29,266 bases of DNA, from contig CAOJFR010000013.1 in NCBI GenBank assembly GCA_948434855.1, positions 1 to 29,266 on the forward strand. The letters run 5' to 3'. The stretch is from an uncultured Clostridia bacterium. GTDB lineage: Bacteria > Bacillota > Clostridia > Christensenellales > UBA1242. The notes beneath the pieces were generated by a model. It did no database searches. It was not told the origin of the DNA and worked only from the letters and a program-made list of their open reading frames with translations. Made by a program: the position numbers and the translations under genes. Numbering within the stretch: position 1 is the first letter of the stretch; every line of letters begins with the position of its first letter. This document shows positions 21,197 through 29,266 of the stretch, piece by piece.

Positions 21197-21225
21197 TTGA
21201 GAATAATGCACACAAATGATAAAAT
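21197..21225 (+). promoter_or_regulatory. Promoter of the 151-residue gene
   Basis: TTGAGA (21197-21202), 17-base spacer, TAAAAT (21220-21225), about 30 bases before AAAGGAG and the ATG at 21261. The position supports the shorter start chosen for the gene. Confidence 0.6.
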
Positions 21226-21260
21226 TTATAATTAGACCAATCACAAAAGGAGCACAAAAT

Positions 21261-21716
21261 ATGGAAACTAACTTTGTTTATTATGTAAACAATATTTTTA
21301 AAAGTTCAAACGACAAAGAAGAAATTCAAATTTCACCTGAACAAATTTTTGAAATTCCATCAACAGAGATATCGGATATAAAAATACCAACAGAGAGCTC
21401 TGCAATAATTATCTTTAAAAACTCAATTGTTGGAAGGGATAAAGATGGAACTCCATTAATTGAAAATTTTAATCCAACAGATATAAAGCAATATGTTGTG
21501 ACCAAAGAAAACTTTTTGACTTTGCCAAAGCTTTATACCAGATTCTCTGTTGCAAAAGATCTTATGGATGGATATATTGGGGCCTATGTTCTTAGAGATA
21601 ACACCTTGTTTGTTATGACTGAAAAAATGAAAAATCTTTTTACACCAATTTTGGAAAATGAAATAAATGAACAAGGTTTTATTAAACCGCAACAAAATCA
21701 ATCACAAAGAGCATAA
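21261..21716 (+). CDS. Hypothetical protein, 151 residues
   Basis: Start at the ATG at 21261 behind AAAGGAG; an in-frame ATG 45 bases earlier lies inside the promoter region and is rejected. Acidic, soluble, mixed alpha/beta, no signal peptide or cysteine. Recognisable stretches are SSAIIIFKNSIVGRDKDGTP near the middle and VAKDLMDGYIGAYVLRDNTL later. The tail is Gln-rich and probably disordered. It has its own promoter and terminator, so it is expressed alone. I do not recognise a family. Confidence 0.7.
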   Translation: METNFVYYVNNIFKSSNDKEEIQISPEQIFEIPSTEISDIKIPTESSAIIIFKNSIVGRDKDGTPLIENFNPTDIKQYVVTKENFLTLPKLYTRFSVAKDLMDGYIGAYVLRDNTLFVMTEKMKNLFTPILENEINEQGFIKPQQNQSQRA

Positions 21717-21720
21717 ATAA

Positions 21721-21746
21721 AAAATAGCATATTACTATGCTATTTT
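21721..21746. terminator. Bidirectional terminator between convergent genes
   Basis: AAAATAGCATA (21721-21731), loop TTAC, TATGCTATTTT (21736-21746), with T-runs on both strands. Serves the 151-residue gene (plus) and the radical SAM gene (minus). Confidence 0.85.
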
Positions 21747-21747
21747 T

Positions 21748-23070
21748 TTATTCAAAAGCATTACACTTACTTTCTTCAGTATAAGGAAGATTCATTTCAT
21801 TAATAAGGTCGTGTAAATATCCAGCTCTGTCATAATAAGATAAATCAGTTGAATTTTCAGACATCGTTTCTTCCATAAATTTAATAAACTTTGGATGCTT
21901 TGCGAGTCTTTTTATTATATTAACTCTACTATTTTCACCACTGAGATTTTTACGGTATAACACAAAATCATCATAAGTTTCTTCCCAATCTCTTGGATAA
22001 ACCTCTGAATTATCTTTAGAAATTCCTCTGCCACCAAACCATGCAACACTAACTTTTTTAAGCAAATCTTCTCTTCCAATCTCAATAAGATGGTTTAATG
22101 TTGCAACCATAGACCATATAGGAAAATCTTTCTTCATCCACTGTGGTGAACAAGCTTTATGTTTTTTATTATAAGCTTCTTGTGCATTAAAAACATAATT
22201 ACAAAAAGTGTATTTCCTAACATTTAATGGAAAAAGTGTAACACAATCTATTCCATAACCATTATCAGAAAGTGGAGAAAGAGCCTTAAGAATGCTTTCT
22301 GAACTCTGTGATATCTGCTCTTTTGCTGATAAAAATGGAAGTGTAGCCATAACATTAACATCAACTTCTATTCCATTTTCTTTTAAAAGCTTAACAGATT
22401 TTTTATATGTTTCATCATCTAGATGTTTAAATAAAAGTGTATCTCTAAGCTCAGAATTTGCCGTTTCAAAGCCAAGTTCAATAATAAATGTTCCAATTTC
22501 AGGATGTTTATTTTTAAACTCTATAAGTTTTTCTATTGCATTTGAAGCAACATAGTTTCCCTTTTCATCATAAGAACCAAGTGTTTGATAATGTGTTTCA
22601 AAAATAACATTTTGGATATTTTTTATTTCGTCTAATAGCTCATTAAGTTTTTCAAACACAACATCAAGGCATTCTTTTGGAAATTCATTATAATCTAATA
22701 TTGAGCCAACAGAATCAAGCAAAATAGAATAAATATTTTGACCTTGTTTTTGTTTTTCTAAAATTGTAAGCTTAAATTTATCCATTTCCTTAGCAACAAT
22801 CTCTGGTGTTAACTTAACATCACTTGCACCATAAGAACAAAAACAACATTGTCCAATTTTGCAACCAGGAGACATAAAAGAAATTTGTCCAAATGCATTC
22901 ATAAAAAATTGATTAGAAAAATTACGTGGACTTTCACCATTTATTGAATTGCAAGATACAGTTGTGTTAACTTCTGTTCCCTTAATTTTTCTACTAAGGG
23001 CATATAAGTCTGCAAGCATACTGTCTTCTGGCAATGCTTTTTCATTTTTTTTCAAATTCTCCCAATTCAT
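21748..23070 (-). CDS. Radical SAM protein resembling archaeosine synthase beta / Elp3-like enzymes
   Basis: 440 residues from the ATG at 23070; GAGGAG lies 6 bases upstream, whereas the ATG at 23076 would touch the site. The cluster motif is SPGCKIGQCCFCSYG: Cys at C-x4-C-x2-C spacing plus an extra Cys, not the canonical CxxxCxxC, but like the PGCxxGxCxFC form of the COG1244 group. IELGFETANSELRD and the later VMATLPFLS also match that group. The C-terminal 150 residues are unusual, with CSPQWMKKD, AWFGGRGISKDN and several aromatic residues. The substrate is unknown. It is cotranscribed with an upstream nitroreductase gene (7-base gap between the nitroreductase stop and the alternative start). 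Confidence 0.78.
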   Translation of the reverse strand: MNWENLKKNEKALPEDSMLADLYALSRKIKGTEVNTTVSCNSINGESPRNFSNQFFMNAFGQISFMSPGCKIGQCCFCSYGASDVKLTPEIVAKEMDKFKLTILEKQKQGQNIYSILLDSVGSILDYNEFPKECLDVVFEKLNELLDEIKNIQNVIFETHYQTLGSYDEKGNYVASNAIEKLIEFKNKHPEIGTFIIELGFETANSELRDTLLFKHLDDETYKKSVKLLKENGIEVDVNVMATLPFLSAKEQISQSSESILKALSPLSDNGYGIDCVTLFPLNVRKYTFCNYVFNAQEAYNKKHKACSPQWMKKDFPIWSMVATLNHLIEIGREDLLKKVSVAWFGGRGISKDNSEVYPRDWEETYDDFVLYRKNLSGENSRVNIIKRLAKHPKFIKFMEETMSENSTDLSYYDRAGYLHDLINEMNLPYTEESKCNAFE

Positions 23071-23083
23071 AAACATCTCCTCA

Positions 23084-23629
23084 CTAATTAATTATTATTT
23101 CTTCCAAACTTTTCTTTTTAGCCCTTGGCAATAATTCATCTTCAAATCCAAAGCAGAGTGCCGAAATAAACATAAGATCTTTTGCAAAAATTTCCTGAAG
23201 CTCGTCTTCAATGGCAACAATATCATAAACCCATAGTGAACCAATTCCAAGTTCCGTTGCACGCAATAGTGCATTTTCAATGGATGCACCCATTGAAAAA
23301 TAATATGGTCTAAGCCTATGCCCTTCTTGTTTTATTTGCTTATAATCCATAAACGCAAGAACCAGCTTGTTGCATTCTTTCATAATCTTTATAGTTGCAA
23401 TGCCTGTTTCTTCATCATTTTCTTTACGGAGCTTTTGACTAAAAAGTTCAATAACCCTATTTTTTTCAGTTTCATTTAAAATGTAAAATTTCCAAGGCTG
23501 TCTATTTTTTGCAGATGGCGCAAGTCTAGCTGAATCTAAAATATCATAAATTTGTTCAATTTTAACCTCTCTGCTATTAAAATTGCGAACACTTTTTCTT
23601 TTTTCAATTATTCTTTTACACTCATCCAT
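23084..23629 (-). CDS. Nitroreductase-family flavoprotein
   Basis: 181 residues from the ATG at 23629 behind TTGAGG; a longer reading to 23731 runs through the promoter and is rejected. FMN-binding signatures: RKSVRNF near residue 11, APSAKNRQPWKF (about 37-48), the PYYFSMGASIENALLRA helix and GIGSLWV. Short members of this family reduce nitroaromatics, quinones or flavins with NAD(P)H; the physiological substrate cannot be read from sequence. It is first in a two-gene operon with a radical SAM gene and divergent from a LysR gene. Confidence 0.88.
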   Translation of the reverse strand: MDECKRIIEKRKSVRNFNSREVKIEQIYDILDSARLAPSAKNRQPWKFYILNETEKNRVIELFSQKLRKENDEETGIATIKIMKECNKLVLAFMDYKQIKQEGHRLRPYYFSMGASIENALLRATELGIGSLWVYDIVAIEDELQEIFAKDLMFISALCFGFEDELLPRAKKKSLEEIIIN

Positions 23630-23645
23630 TTTTAACCTCAAATCA

Positions 23646-23674
23646 ATTATAGCACAATAATTTAAAATTGTAAA
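23646..23674 (-). promoter_or_regulatory. Promoter of the nitroreductase-radical SAM operon
   Basis: Minus strand TTTACA (23669-23674), 17-base spacer, TATAAT (23646-23651), 17 bases before the ATG at 23629. It shares the 179-base gap with the divergent LysR promoter, where a LysR-type regulator would bind. Confidence 0.7.
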
Positions 23675-23752
23675 TACTGAATAAAAATCATATAAATGAT
23701 AATTTTTTAGAAAAAAGCTAGCTATAAGCAAAATAATTTTAATTTATAACTA

Positions 23753-23781
23753 TTGACTTTAAAATTATTTTTGTTTATAAT
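23753..23781 (+). promoter_or_regulatory. Promoter of the LysR gene
   Basis: TTGACT (23753-23758), 17-base spacer, TATAAT (23776-23781), with ACGGAGAG before the ATG at 23809. Confidence 0.75.
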
Positions 23782-23808
23782 ATCCTTTGTTTACGGAGAG
23801 ATATTTTT

Positions 23809-24696
23809 ATGCAATTTTCTAATATAAATTATAACCTTTACAAAAGTTTTTTAGTGGTTTTTGAAACCAGAAACATTTCAAAAGCTGCAGAACTTTTATA
23901 TATTTCGCAACCAGCTGTCAGCCACAATATAAAAGAACTAGAAAAACAATTAGACATTCAACTTTTTTATAAAAAAGCAAATGGTATGAATGCAACAAAT
24001 GAGGCAGAAATTTTATATAGATATATTTCTAGTGCTTTCAATTCTATATGGAAAGGCGAACTAACAATTTCAGACATGGCAGGGCTCAAAACTGGTATTG
24101 TAAAAATTGGTATTCCTTCATATTTATCAGTTTTATATTTGTCAGATATTATAACTGAGTTTAGAAAGGTATATCCAAATATCAAAATAGAAATTGTTAG
24201 CAAGCCAACGCTTGACCTAATTAATATGCTTCAAACTCAAAACATTGATGTGCTTATTGATTGTCAACCAATTTCTGTTGAAAAGGGAAAAACTGAAGTT
24301 AAATATCTTAAATCGTTCTCTCACTGCTTTATTACAACTGACAAGTTTTTCATAGATAAAAAAGTTGGTGTAGAAACAATTAATTCTCTACCTTTAATAA
24401 TTTCTTCTAGTGCTTCAGAGGAAATTAAACTCTTAAAAAGCTGTGTGTCAGACCTAAAGCTTAATCCAATCATTGAGGCTTGGACAGCAGAGTCCGTTTT
24501 AAAGTTAGTTAAAAAAGAAAATGGAATTGGCTATATCCAAGAAGACTATGTAAAGGAAGAAATTGAAAATGGCTCGCTCAAAAAATTTGATGTAACATTC
24601 ACACTCCCAAAACTAGATATTTATTGTGGATATATAACAGATACTTTGGCTTATGCCTCAAAAAAGTTCATTGAATGGATAATTTCTAAGAATTAG
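23809..24696 (+). CDS. LysR-family transcriptional regulator
   Basis: 295 residues, typical family length. N-terminal winged helix-turn-helix: SFLVVFETRNISKAAELLYI, then SQPAVSHNIKELEKQL. The periplasmic-binding-like effector domain follows from about residue 90 (GIVKIGIPSYLSVLYL). The gene is divergent from the nitroreductase operon, the usual arrangement for a LysR protein and its target, so it probably controls that operon and itself. The effector is unknown. The stop overlaps its terminator. Confidence 0.92.
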   Translation: MQFSNINYNLYKSFLVVFETRNISKAAELLYISQPAVSHNIKELEKQLDIQLFYKKANGMNATNEAEILYRYISSAFNSIWKGELTISDMAGLKTGIVKIGIPSYLSVLYLSDIITEFRKVYPNIKIEIVSKPTLDLINMLQTQNIDVLIDCQPISVEKGKTEVKYLKSFSHCFITTDKFFIDKKVGVETINSLPLIISSSASEEIKLLKSCVSDLKLNPIIEAWTAESVLKLVKKENGIGYIQEDYVKEEIENGSLKKFDVTFTLPKLDIYCGYITDTLAYASKKFIEWIISKN

Positions 24697-24715
24697 TTAG
24701 TGCTAATTCTTTTTT
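24689..24715 (+). terminator. Terminator of the LysR gene
   Basis: AGAATTAG (24689-24696), 6-base loop, CTAATTCT (24703-24710), then five more T. The left arm includes the stop codon. Confidence 0.75.
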
Positions 24716-24775
24716 ATTCGTCAAAAATGTTTTCAATTTTTTAAGAGTTTATGATATTATAATATTAGGTGGATT

Positions 24776-25711
24776 ATGAATAAATTTTATATTTGTTTTG
24801 ATGTCGGCGGAACTGATATTAAAGCTGGCATAATTAATCAAAATGGAGAGGTTGTTTGCAAAGACAAAACTCCAACAAAAGAGGCTTTAAAAAATTCTTC
24901 GCTCGGTAAGGCACTTGTTACATTTGCCCAAAATTTATGCAACAATAATGGCTTTAAATTTTCAAAAGCTGCAGGAATGGGAGTTGGCTTACCAGGCCTT
25001 GTTGATATGAATAACGGCATTTTAAAGTATGCTGGCAATCTAAAAATTTCTGACTATAATATCGTTCAAGATATGAAAAACTATACATCCCACAATATTA
25101 AAATCGCAAATGACGCAGATCTTTGTGCTTTGGCAGAACTCAAAAATGGTGAAGGCAAAAACTACAACTCATTTGTTATGATTGCTATTGGCACTGGAAT
25201 TGGCGCAGGCATCGTAATTAACAAAAATCTTATTCCAAATAGCTTTTCTGGAGAAGTTGGACACATGAAAATTGCTAGCAAGCATTCTAATAAATGTCAC
25301 TGTGGAGAATATGATTGCTATGAAACTTTAGCAAGCACAAGAGCTTTAGTAAATCAAACAAAACAAGCAATGATAGAAAATCCAAAATCTAAGATGTGGA
25401 AAAATTATACTCCAGAAACAGTAACAGGCAAAACCATTTTTGAGTTTAAAGATGATCCAGTTGCAAAAAAAGTTTTAAAATCTTTTATCCAAAATCTTGG
25501 AGACGGCATAATAAATGTAGTAAATATACTAACACCAGAAGCCATTATTCTTAGTGGAGCTATTTCAAATCAAAAAGAAAACCTAATTGCCCCACTTGAA
25601 GAATATGTTAATAATCATATATTTGCCAGACTTGGCGGGTATAAAATAAAAATAGTTCCAGCATCAGGAACCAGCGATGCCGGAATAATTGGTGCAAGAT
25701 ATTTGTTTTAA
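24776..25711 (+). CDS. ROK-family sugar kinase, probably glucokinase
   Basis: 311 residues. ATP-binding DVGGTDIKAGI (9-19), catalytic Asp113 in ANDADLCALAE, second phosphate motif IGTGIGAGIV (138-147), substrate-site EVGH (160-163), and the ROK zinc site CHCGEYDCYE (174-183), in which Asp replaces the usual Gly before the last Cys. It has the kinase residues, so it is an enzyme and not a ROK repressor; there is no N-terminal DNA-binding domain. Eleven bases separate it from pgi, which favours glucose as the substrate, but other hexoses are possible. GGTGG precedes the ATG; a TATAAT is at 24758-24763 without a clear -35. Confidence 0.88.
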   Translation: MNKFYICFDVGGTDIKAGIINQNGEVVCKDKTPTKEALKNSSLGKALVTFAQNLCNNNGFKFSKAAGMGVGLPGLVDMNNGILKYAGNLKISDYNIVQDMKNYTSHNIKIANDADLCALAELKNGEGKNYNSFVMIAIGTGIGAGIVINKNLIPNSFSGEVGHMKIASKHSNKCHCGEYDCYETLASTRALVNQTKQAMIENPKSKMWKNYTPETVTGKTIFEFKDDPVAKKVLKSFIQNLGDGIINVVNILTPEAIILSGAISNQKENLIAPLEEYVNNHIFARLGGYKIKIVPASGTSDAGIIGARYLF

Positions 25712-25722
25712 AGGAGAAAATT

Positions 25723-26979
25723 ATGAAGTTAAATTTAAATCATAGTTTAATTAAAGAGAATGAATTTTATAGCAAAGATTATCAAAAGAAAATTAAAGAC
25801 ATAAATTTTTTGCTACGTTCAGCCGATCAATCTGCAGGACTTGCTTGGGTTGACTGGCCACTTTGCTATGATAAAAAAGAATTTTTAAACATTCAAAAAC
25901 TTGCAAAACACATAAATGAAAATAGTGATGCGCTTTTGGTTGTTGGAATTGGCGGATCCTATCTTGGTGCCAAAGCAGGTCTAGAACTTTTATCAAAAAA
26001 ATCCAATGTTGAAATTTTGTTTGCTGGCACAAATTTAGATTATAGTGATCTTGGTGCAAAACTAGACTATCTTAAAGATAAAGATGTCACTGTAAACGTT
26101 GTTTCAAAATCTGGCACCACTGTAGAAATTCTATCAACCTTAAACATCATTGAACGCTTTATGCGAAACAAATATAAAAATGACTATAAAAAACGAATGA
26201 TTTATACCACAGATAAACAAAAGGGATATCTCAGAGAATGTGCTGTGGCTGATGGAATAGAAACGCTTGTCGTTCCAGATAACATGGGCGGACGATATTC
26301 GGTGCTTTCTGCGGTTGGAATGCTTCCTTTTGCAGTTGCTGGAATTTCAATAAAAAAGGTTATGGAGGGTGCAATTCAGGCCTATAACGACCTAAAATCA
26401 GATGAACTTGAACTTAATTCAGCATATAGATATGCAGTTTATCGCCACCTAGTTCACAAAAAGTATGGAAAACAAGTAGAGTTAATATCTTCATTTTCAA
26501 GCAAAATGTCATCCTTTGGTGCATGGCTTCAACAATTATATTGCGAAAGTGAAGGCAAAGACGGAAAAGGCCTATTTGTTTCCCCACTAACCTTCACCAC
26601 AGACCTTCATTCGGTTGGTCAATTTATTCAACAGGGCTCATCAATTTTAACCGAAACTTTTATTGATATTGAATCACCACTTAAAGATAATGCAATCTTA
26701 AATGTACCACTTGGCAGTCCAATTAAATTTTTAGACAATAAAAATATAAGCGACGTTGCCAAAGCTGCTTTCACTGGAACAATAAAGGCACATAATGAAG
26801 CAGGAGTTCCAATAGCTGTTATCTCTGTGGATGAAATATCTGAATATAATTTTGGCTATCTAGTATACTTTTTTGAACTTTCATGTGCAGCAAGTGCGCT
26901 GCTTTTGGGTGTAAACCCATTTAATCAACCAGGTGTTGAGCAATATAAAAGCTATATGAAAGAAAATCTAAAAAATTAA
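25723..26979 (+). CDS. pgi: Glucose-6-phosphate isomerase
   Basis: 418 residues, a short bacterial form. Interconverts glucose 6-phosphate and fructose 6-phosphate in glycolysis and gluconeogenesis. Family motifs: VVGIGGSYLGAKAG (about 74-87), SKSGTTVE (129-136), the signature region FSSKMSSFGAWLQQLYCESE with the following GKDGKG, DLHSVGQFIQQG, and the C-terminal GVEQYKSYM with the family Lys. AAAGGAG is 7 bases before the ATG. Cotranscribed with the ROK kinase; ends at a strong bidirectional terminator. Confidence 0.96.
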   Translation: MKLNLNHSLIKENEFYSKDYQKKIKDINFLLRSADQSAGLAWVDWPLCYDKKEFLNIQKLAKHINENSDALLVVGIGGSYLGAKAGLELLSKKSNVEILFAGTNLDYSDLGAKLDYLKDKDVTVNVVSKSGTTVEILSTLNIIERFMRNKYKNDYKKRMIYTTDKQKGYLRECAVADGIETLVVPDNMGGRYSVLSAVGMLPFAVAGISIKKVMEGAIQAYNDLKSDELELNSAYRYAVYRHLVHKKYGKQVELISSFSSKMSSFGAWLQQLYCESEGKDGKGLFVSPLTFTTDLHSVGQFIQQGSSILTETFIDIESPLKDNAILNVPLGSPIKFLDNKNISDVAKAAFTGTIKAHNEAGVPIAVISVDEISEYNFGYLVYFFELSCAASALLLGVNPFNQPGVEQYKSYMKENLKN

Positions 26980-27030
26980 CTAGCACCTAGTAGCTTTCCA
27001 ATTTAAAATAAATACATAAACTTAACTAAC

Positions 27031-27060
27031 AAAAAGGAGCAGAAATCTCTGCTCCTTTTT
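27031..27060. terminator. Bidirectional terminator between pgi and the LRR gene
   Basis: A perfect 13-base stem (27031-27043 with 27048-27060) with a 4-base loop and T5 on both strands. Serves the two convergent genes. Confidence 0.92.
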
Positions 27061-27086
27061 ATTAGTTTAATTCAAATCTAACAAAA

Positions 27087-29266
27087 CTAGTTATTCTTAG
27101 TATAAATATTATATTCACCTTCACTGGTTATAGTATATGCACTTGGATGATATAAACCTCTACAAGTACTAGTACCATCATCAATTGATGAAAGAATTTT
27201 AATTTCTGGTGCAACAATTAATTTTTCCATATGTTTTAGATATACTTCTCGGCTATTAACAGTTATTGTCTTTAAATTGTTACAACCATCAAAAGCGGAT
27301 TTTCCAATAGTCTTTACTGAATTTGGAATTGTAATATTTATCAAATTATTGCATTCGTAAAAAGCATTTTCTCCTATTTCTTCAAGTCCTTCTGGTAAAA
27401 CAACAGTACTAAATCTACACAATTGGAAAGCGAAATTTCCTATTTTCTTTAAAGATTTCGGAAGTTGAATTGAATTAATATAACTAAATACTCCACAATG
27501 ATATGTTCCATCTTTAATTCCAACTACTTTCTTTCCTGCATATAATTCTGGTATTATTACATTAATTATTGATGATGATGAAATCGCCGAAACTTCACAA
27601 CCACCATCGCAGTCTGTGAAAGTAAGATGTGAAAATTTATTAATTGAAACAAACATATAGTAATCACCATCTTCATATGATGCAAAGTTTTCGCCAGTTA
27701 AATAGGCGTTTTGTGTGATATCTAAATGTGATTTTGGAACGCGGATTTTTGTGGCGTTTGCAATGAGACCGCTTAGCGGATTTGAACTATCTCCACTTAT
27801 TCCTGAATATATGGTTAAACTGTTTATGGTAACAGTGGCTAGTTTTATGCAGCCATCAAATGCTTTTGCTTCTATTATTGATACACTTGATGGGATTGTG
27901 ATTGAAGCTAGGCTTGTGCACTCACCAAACGCAAGGGGAGCAATTTTGGTTAGTTTTTCTGGAAGCGAAATTGTTGTTAATGATGTGCATCCATAAAATG
28001 CAAACCACTCTAGTGCTGTTACATTTTGTGGAATTGTGATTGATTGCAGTTTTTGACAAGAGGCAAATGCAGACATTCCTATGCTGGTTATATTTTGTGG
28101 TAATGTTACCTTTGCTAAGGATGTGCAACAATAAAATGTATGATTCTCTATTATAGTTACATTATTTGGTATAGCTATTTCTGTTAGGGATGAACAGTGG
28201 TCAAATGCATCTGCTCCGATTCTTGAAACGTGATCTGGAATTGTGACAGTCTTTAAGCTTGTGCATTCATGAAATGCGTATTCAGCTATGCTAGTGATTT
28301 TTTCTGGAAGCGAAATCTGACTTAATGAAATACAATTAGCAAATAATGAATTTTCTATTATGGTTATGTTTCTAGAAAGCGTGATTTTTGTTAAGCCTTC
28401 ACAATTTGTGAATGCCGCAGTTTCAATGTTTGTGACACTATCCGGAATTGTGAGTTCTGTTAGAGCACGGCAATAGTAAAATGCACTGCTTCCAATGCTT
28501 ACAACGCTTTCTGGTATTGTTATTGCTTGCAAACTTTCGCAATAGGCAAATGCTCTTGACCCAATTTTGGTTATTGTTGATGGCAAAACAATTGTTCTTA
28601 AACTATTGCTGTTTTCAAATGCACTTTCACCAATTGAAACAACCCTCTTTTCTTGATATTCAGCAGGGATTATGACGTCTGTTACTGAGTTATCAAAGCC
28701 TGAAACTTCTACCCCACCAGCACAATCTATGAATGTTAAGTAGGCATATTTATATGTGCCTTCAAAGATAATGTTTATGTTTCCTGTTACGCTATATGTG
28801 TTCTCTGTCCCTGGAACAATGTTTGCTCCTGAAACTTCAAAGGTTTCCACATTATAATCTTCTGGATAGGTTATTTCTAGCCTATCACCGTAGTAAATTT
28901 TTTCATTACTGCTTAGTGTGTGGCCATTTCTGGTTACCGTTACTTGTTCTGGAATGTTTCCGATTGAGTATTCTGCTGCTGCTTCATTGTATGTTATGCT
29001 TAGGTCTCCGTTGCCATCTAGCTCATACTCATAGTATACAACTCCGTTCTCTTCATGGCGATAAGCTTCTGTTAATATGTCTTGCGTTTCTCCAGTGCCT
29101 ACTTTTACCTTAAATTCTGTTATGTCTCTTCCTACTTTTTGGGTGGCTCTTATAACTATCTTTGCTCCATAATGATAGGTGCTATCTAAGGTTACTGGCT
29201 CGCCGCCTATGGTCACGCTTATGCTATCCTTAAATTCTCCACCTATATATCCAATCTTATATTCTT
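27087..29266 (-). CDS. BspA-like leucine-rich-repeat surface protein, N-terminus beyond the window
   Basis: The reading frame stays open to the right edge, so the GTG at 29216 is not its start; at least 725 residues are visible. Two blocks of LRR_5 repeats of about 23 residues follow the pattern SIGxxAFxxCxSLxxITIPxSV. The first has about twelve repeats and the second about four. Each block is introduced by a similar cap: YLTFIDCAGGVEVS... and YLTFTDCDGGCEVS..., both followed by a VIIPxxYxxKxVVxI strand. Upstream lie beta-rich domains of about 80 residues. The C-terminus (GEYNIYTKNN) has no LPXTG or membrane anchor, so any anchor is in the missing part. BspA-like proteins are adhesins of host-associated bacteria. 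Confidence 0.9.
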   Translation of the reverse strand, partial: EYKIGYIGGEFKDSISVTIGGEPVTLDSTYHYGAKIVIRATQKVGRDITEFKVKVGTGETQDILTEAYRHEENGVVYYEYELDGNGDLSITYNEAAAEYSIGNIPEQVTVTRNGHTLSSNEKIYYGDRLEITYPEDYNVETFEVSGANIVPGTENTYSVTGNINIIFEGTYKYAYLTFIDCAGGVEVSGFDNSVTDVIIPAEYQEKRVVSIGESAFENSNSLRTIVLPSTITKIGSRAFAYCESLQAITIPESVVSIGSSAFYYCRALTELTIPDSVTNIETAAFTNCEGLTKITLSRNITIIENSLFANCISLSQISLPEKITSIAEYAFHECTSLKTVTIPDHVSRIGADAFDHCSSLTEIAIPNNVTIIENHTFYCCTSLAKVTLPQNITSIGMSAFASCQKLQSITIPQNVTALEWFAFYGCTSLTTISLPEKLTKIAPLAFGECTSLASITIPSSVSIIEAKAFDGCIKLATVTINSLTIYSGISGDSSNPLSGLIANATKIRVPKSHLDITQNAYLTGENFASYEDGDYYMFVSINKFSHLTFTDCDGGCEVSAISSSSIINVIIPELYAGKKVVGIKDGTYHCGVFSYINSIQLPKSLKKIGNFAFQLCRFSTVVLPEGLEEIGENAFYECNNLINITIPNSVKTIGKSAFDGCNNLKTITVNSREVYLKHMEKLIVAPEIKILSSIDDGTSTCRGLYHPSAYTITSEGEYNIYTKNN

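Noticed and set aside
27715..27996. Plus-strand ORFs opposite the leucine-rich repeats (also 28481-28675 and 28796-29113)
   Set aside because: These are antisense shadows produced by the periodic repeat codons; no start sites or known motifs.
1..29266. CRISPR arrays, insertion sequences and restriction or toxin-antitoxin loci
   Set aside because: I saw no regularly spaced repeats, no transposase, and no recognisable restriction, abortive-infection or toxin-antitoxin gene pair.

Overview
The window looks like chromosome of a very AT-rich, low-GC Gram-positive bacterium (Bacillota, probably an anaerobic, host-associated Clostridia-like lineage). The grounds are strong AGGAG-type ribosome binding sites, TTGACA/TATAAT promoters with 16-18 base spacers, standard use of TAA, TAG and TGA as stops, and a BspA-like leucine-rich-repeat surface protein. 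I cannot name a genus from the sequence.

Layout. (1) Positions 1-2331 are chromosomal: a promoter with a 13-G tract in its spacer that fires off the left edge, a family 4 glycosyltransferase (minus strand) and an HD-domain phosphohydrolase (plus strand). (2) Positions 2333-14136 are an integrated element of about 11.8 kb, bounded by a perfect 26-base direct repeat that is the 3' end of a tRNA-Thr(GGT) gene; the intact tRNA is at the right end. The element has a tyrosine integrase, an XRE repressor and operator-like inverted repeats at the right. Leftward from there runs a long minus-strand operon: five small early-type genes, a structured gap, a tRNA-Phe(GAA), a 53-residue one-helix membrane protein, three large membrane-anchored exported proteins (one with a phage tail/receptor-binding module, one with InlB-like repeats), a Zot/pI-family ATPase and several small proteins. 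There is no terminase, portal, major capsid or lysis gene. I read it as an inovirus-like (filamentous, extruded) prophage of a Gram-positive host, with no recognisable rolling-circle Rep. (3) Positions 14188-29266 are chromosomal again: Tex, an ABC-F ATPase, a tandem-domain ThyX followed by FolD, an unknown 151-residue protein, a radical SAM plus nitroreductase operon divergent from a LysR regulator, a ROK sugar kinase with glucose-6-phosphate isomerase, and the 3' part of a BspA-like gene that runs off the right edge.

How the parts work together. In the element, the XRE protein probably holds down both the leftward operon and the integrase by binding TTAGTT/AACTAA palindromes that overlap the promoters. 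The Zot-like ATPase would drive extrusion, and the membrane-anchored proteins would be coat, tip or adsorption proteins. In the chromosome, ThyX consumes methylene-THF and FolD interconverts the folate one-carbon forms, so their 2-base spacing makes metabolic sense. The ROK kinase and Pgi together feed glucose into glycolysis.

Points most worth checking: the inovirus-like prophage and its odd parts, a possible frameshift joining a small ORF to the integrase, the poly-G promoter, and the tandem ThyX whose two halves carry different parts of the signature motif.
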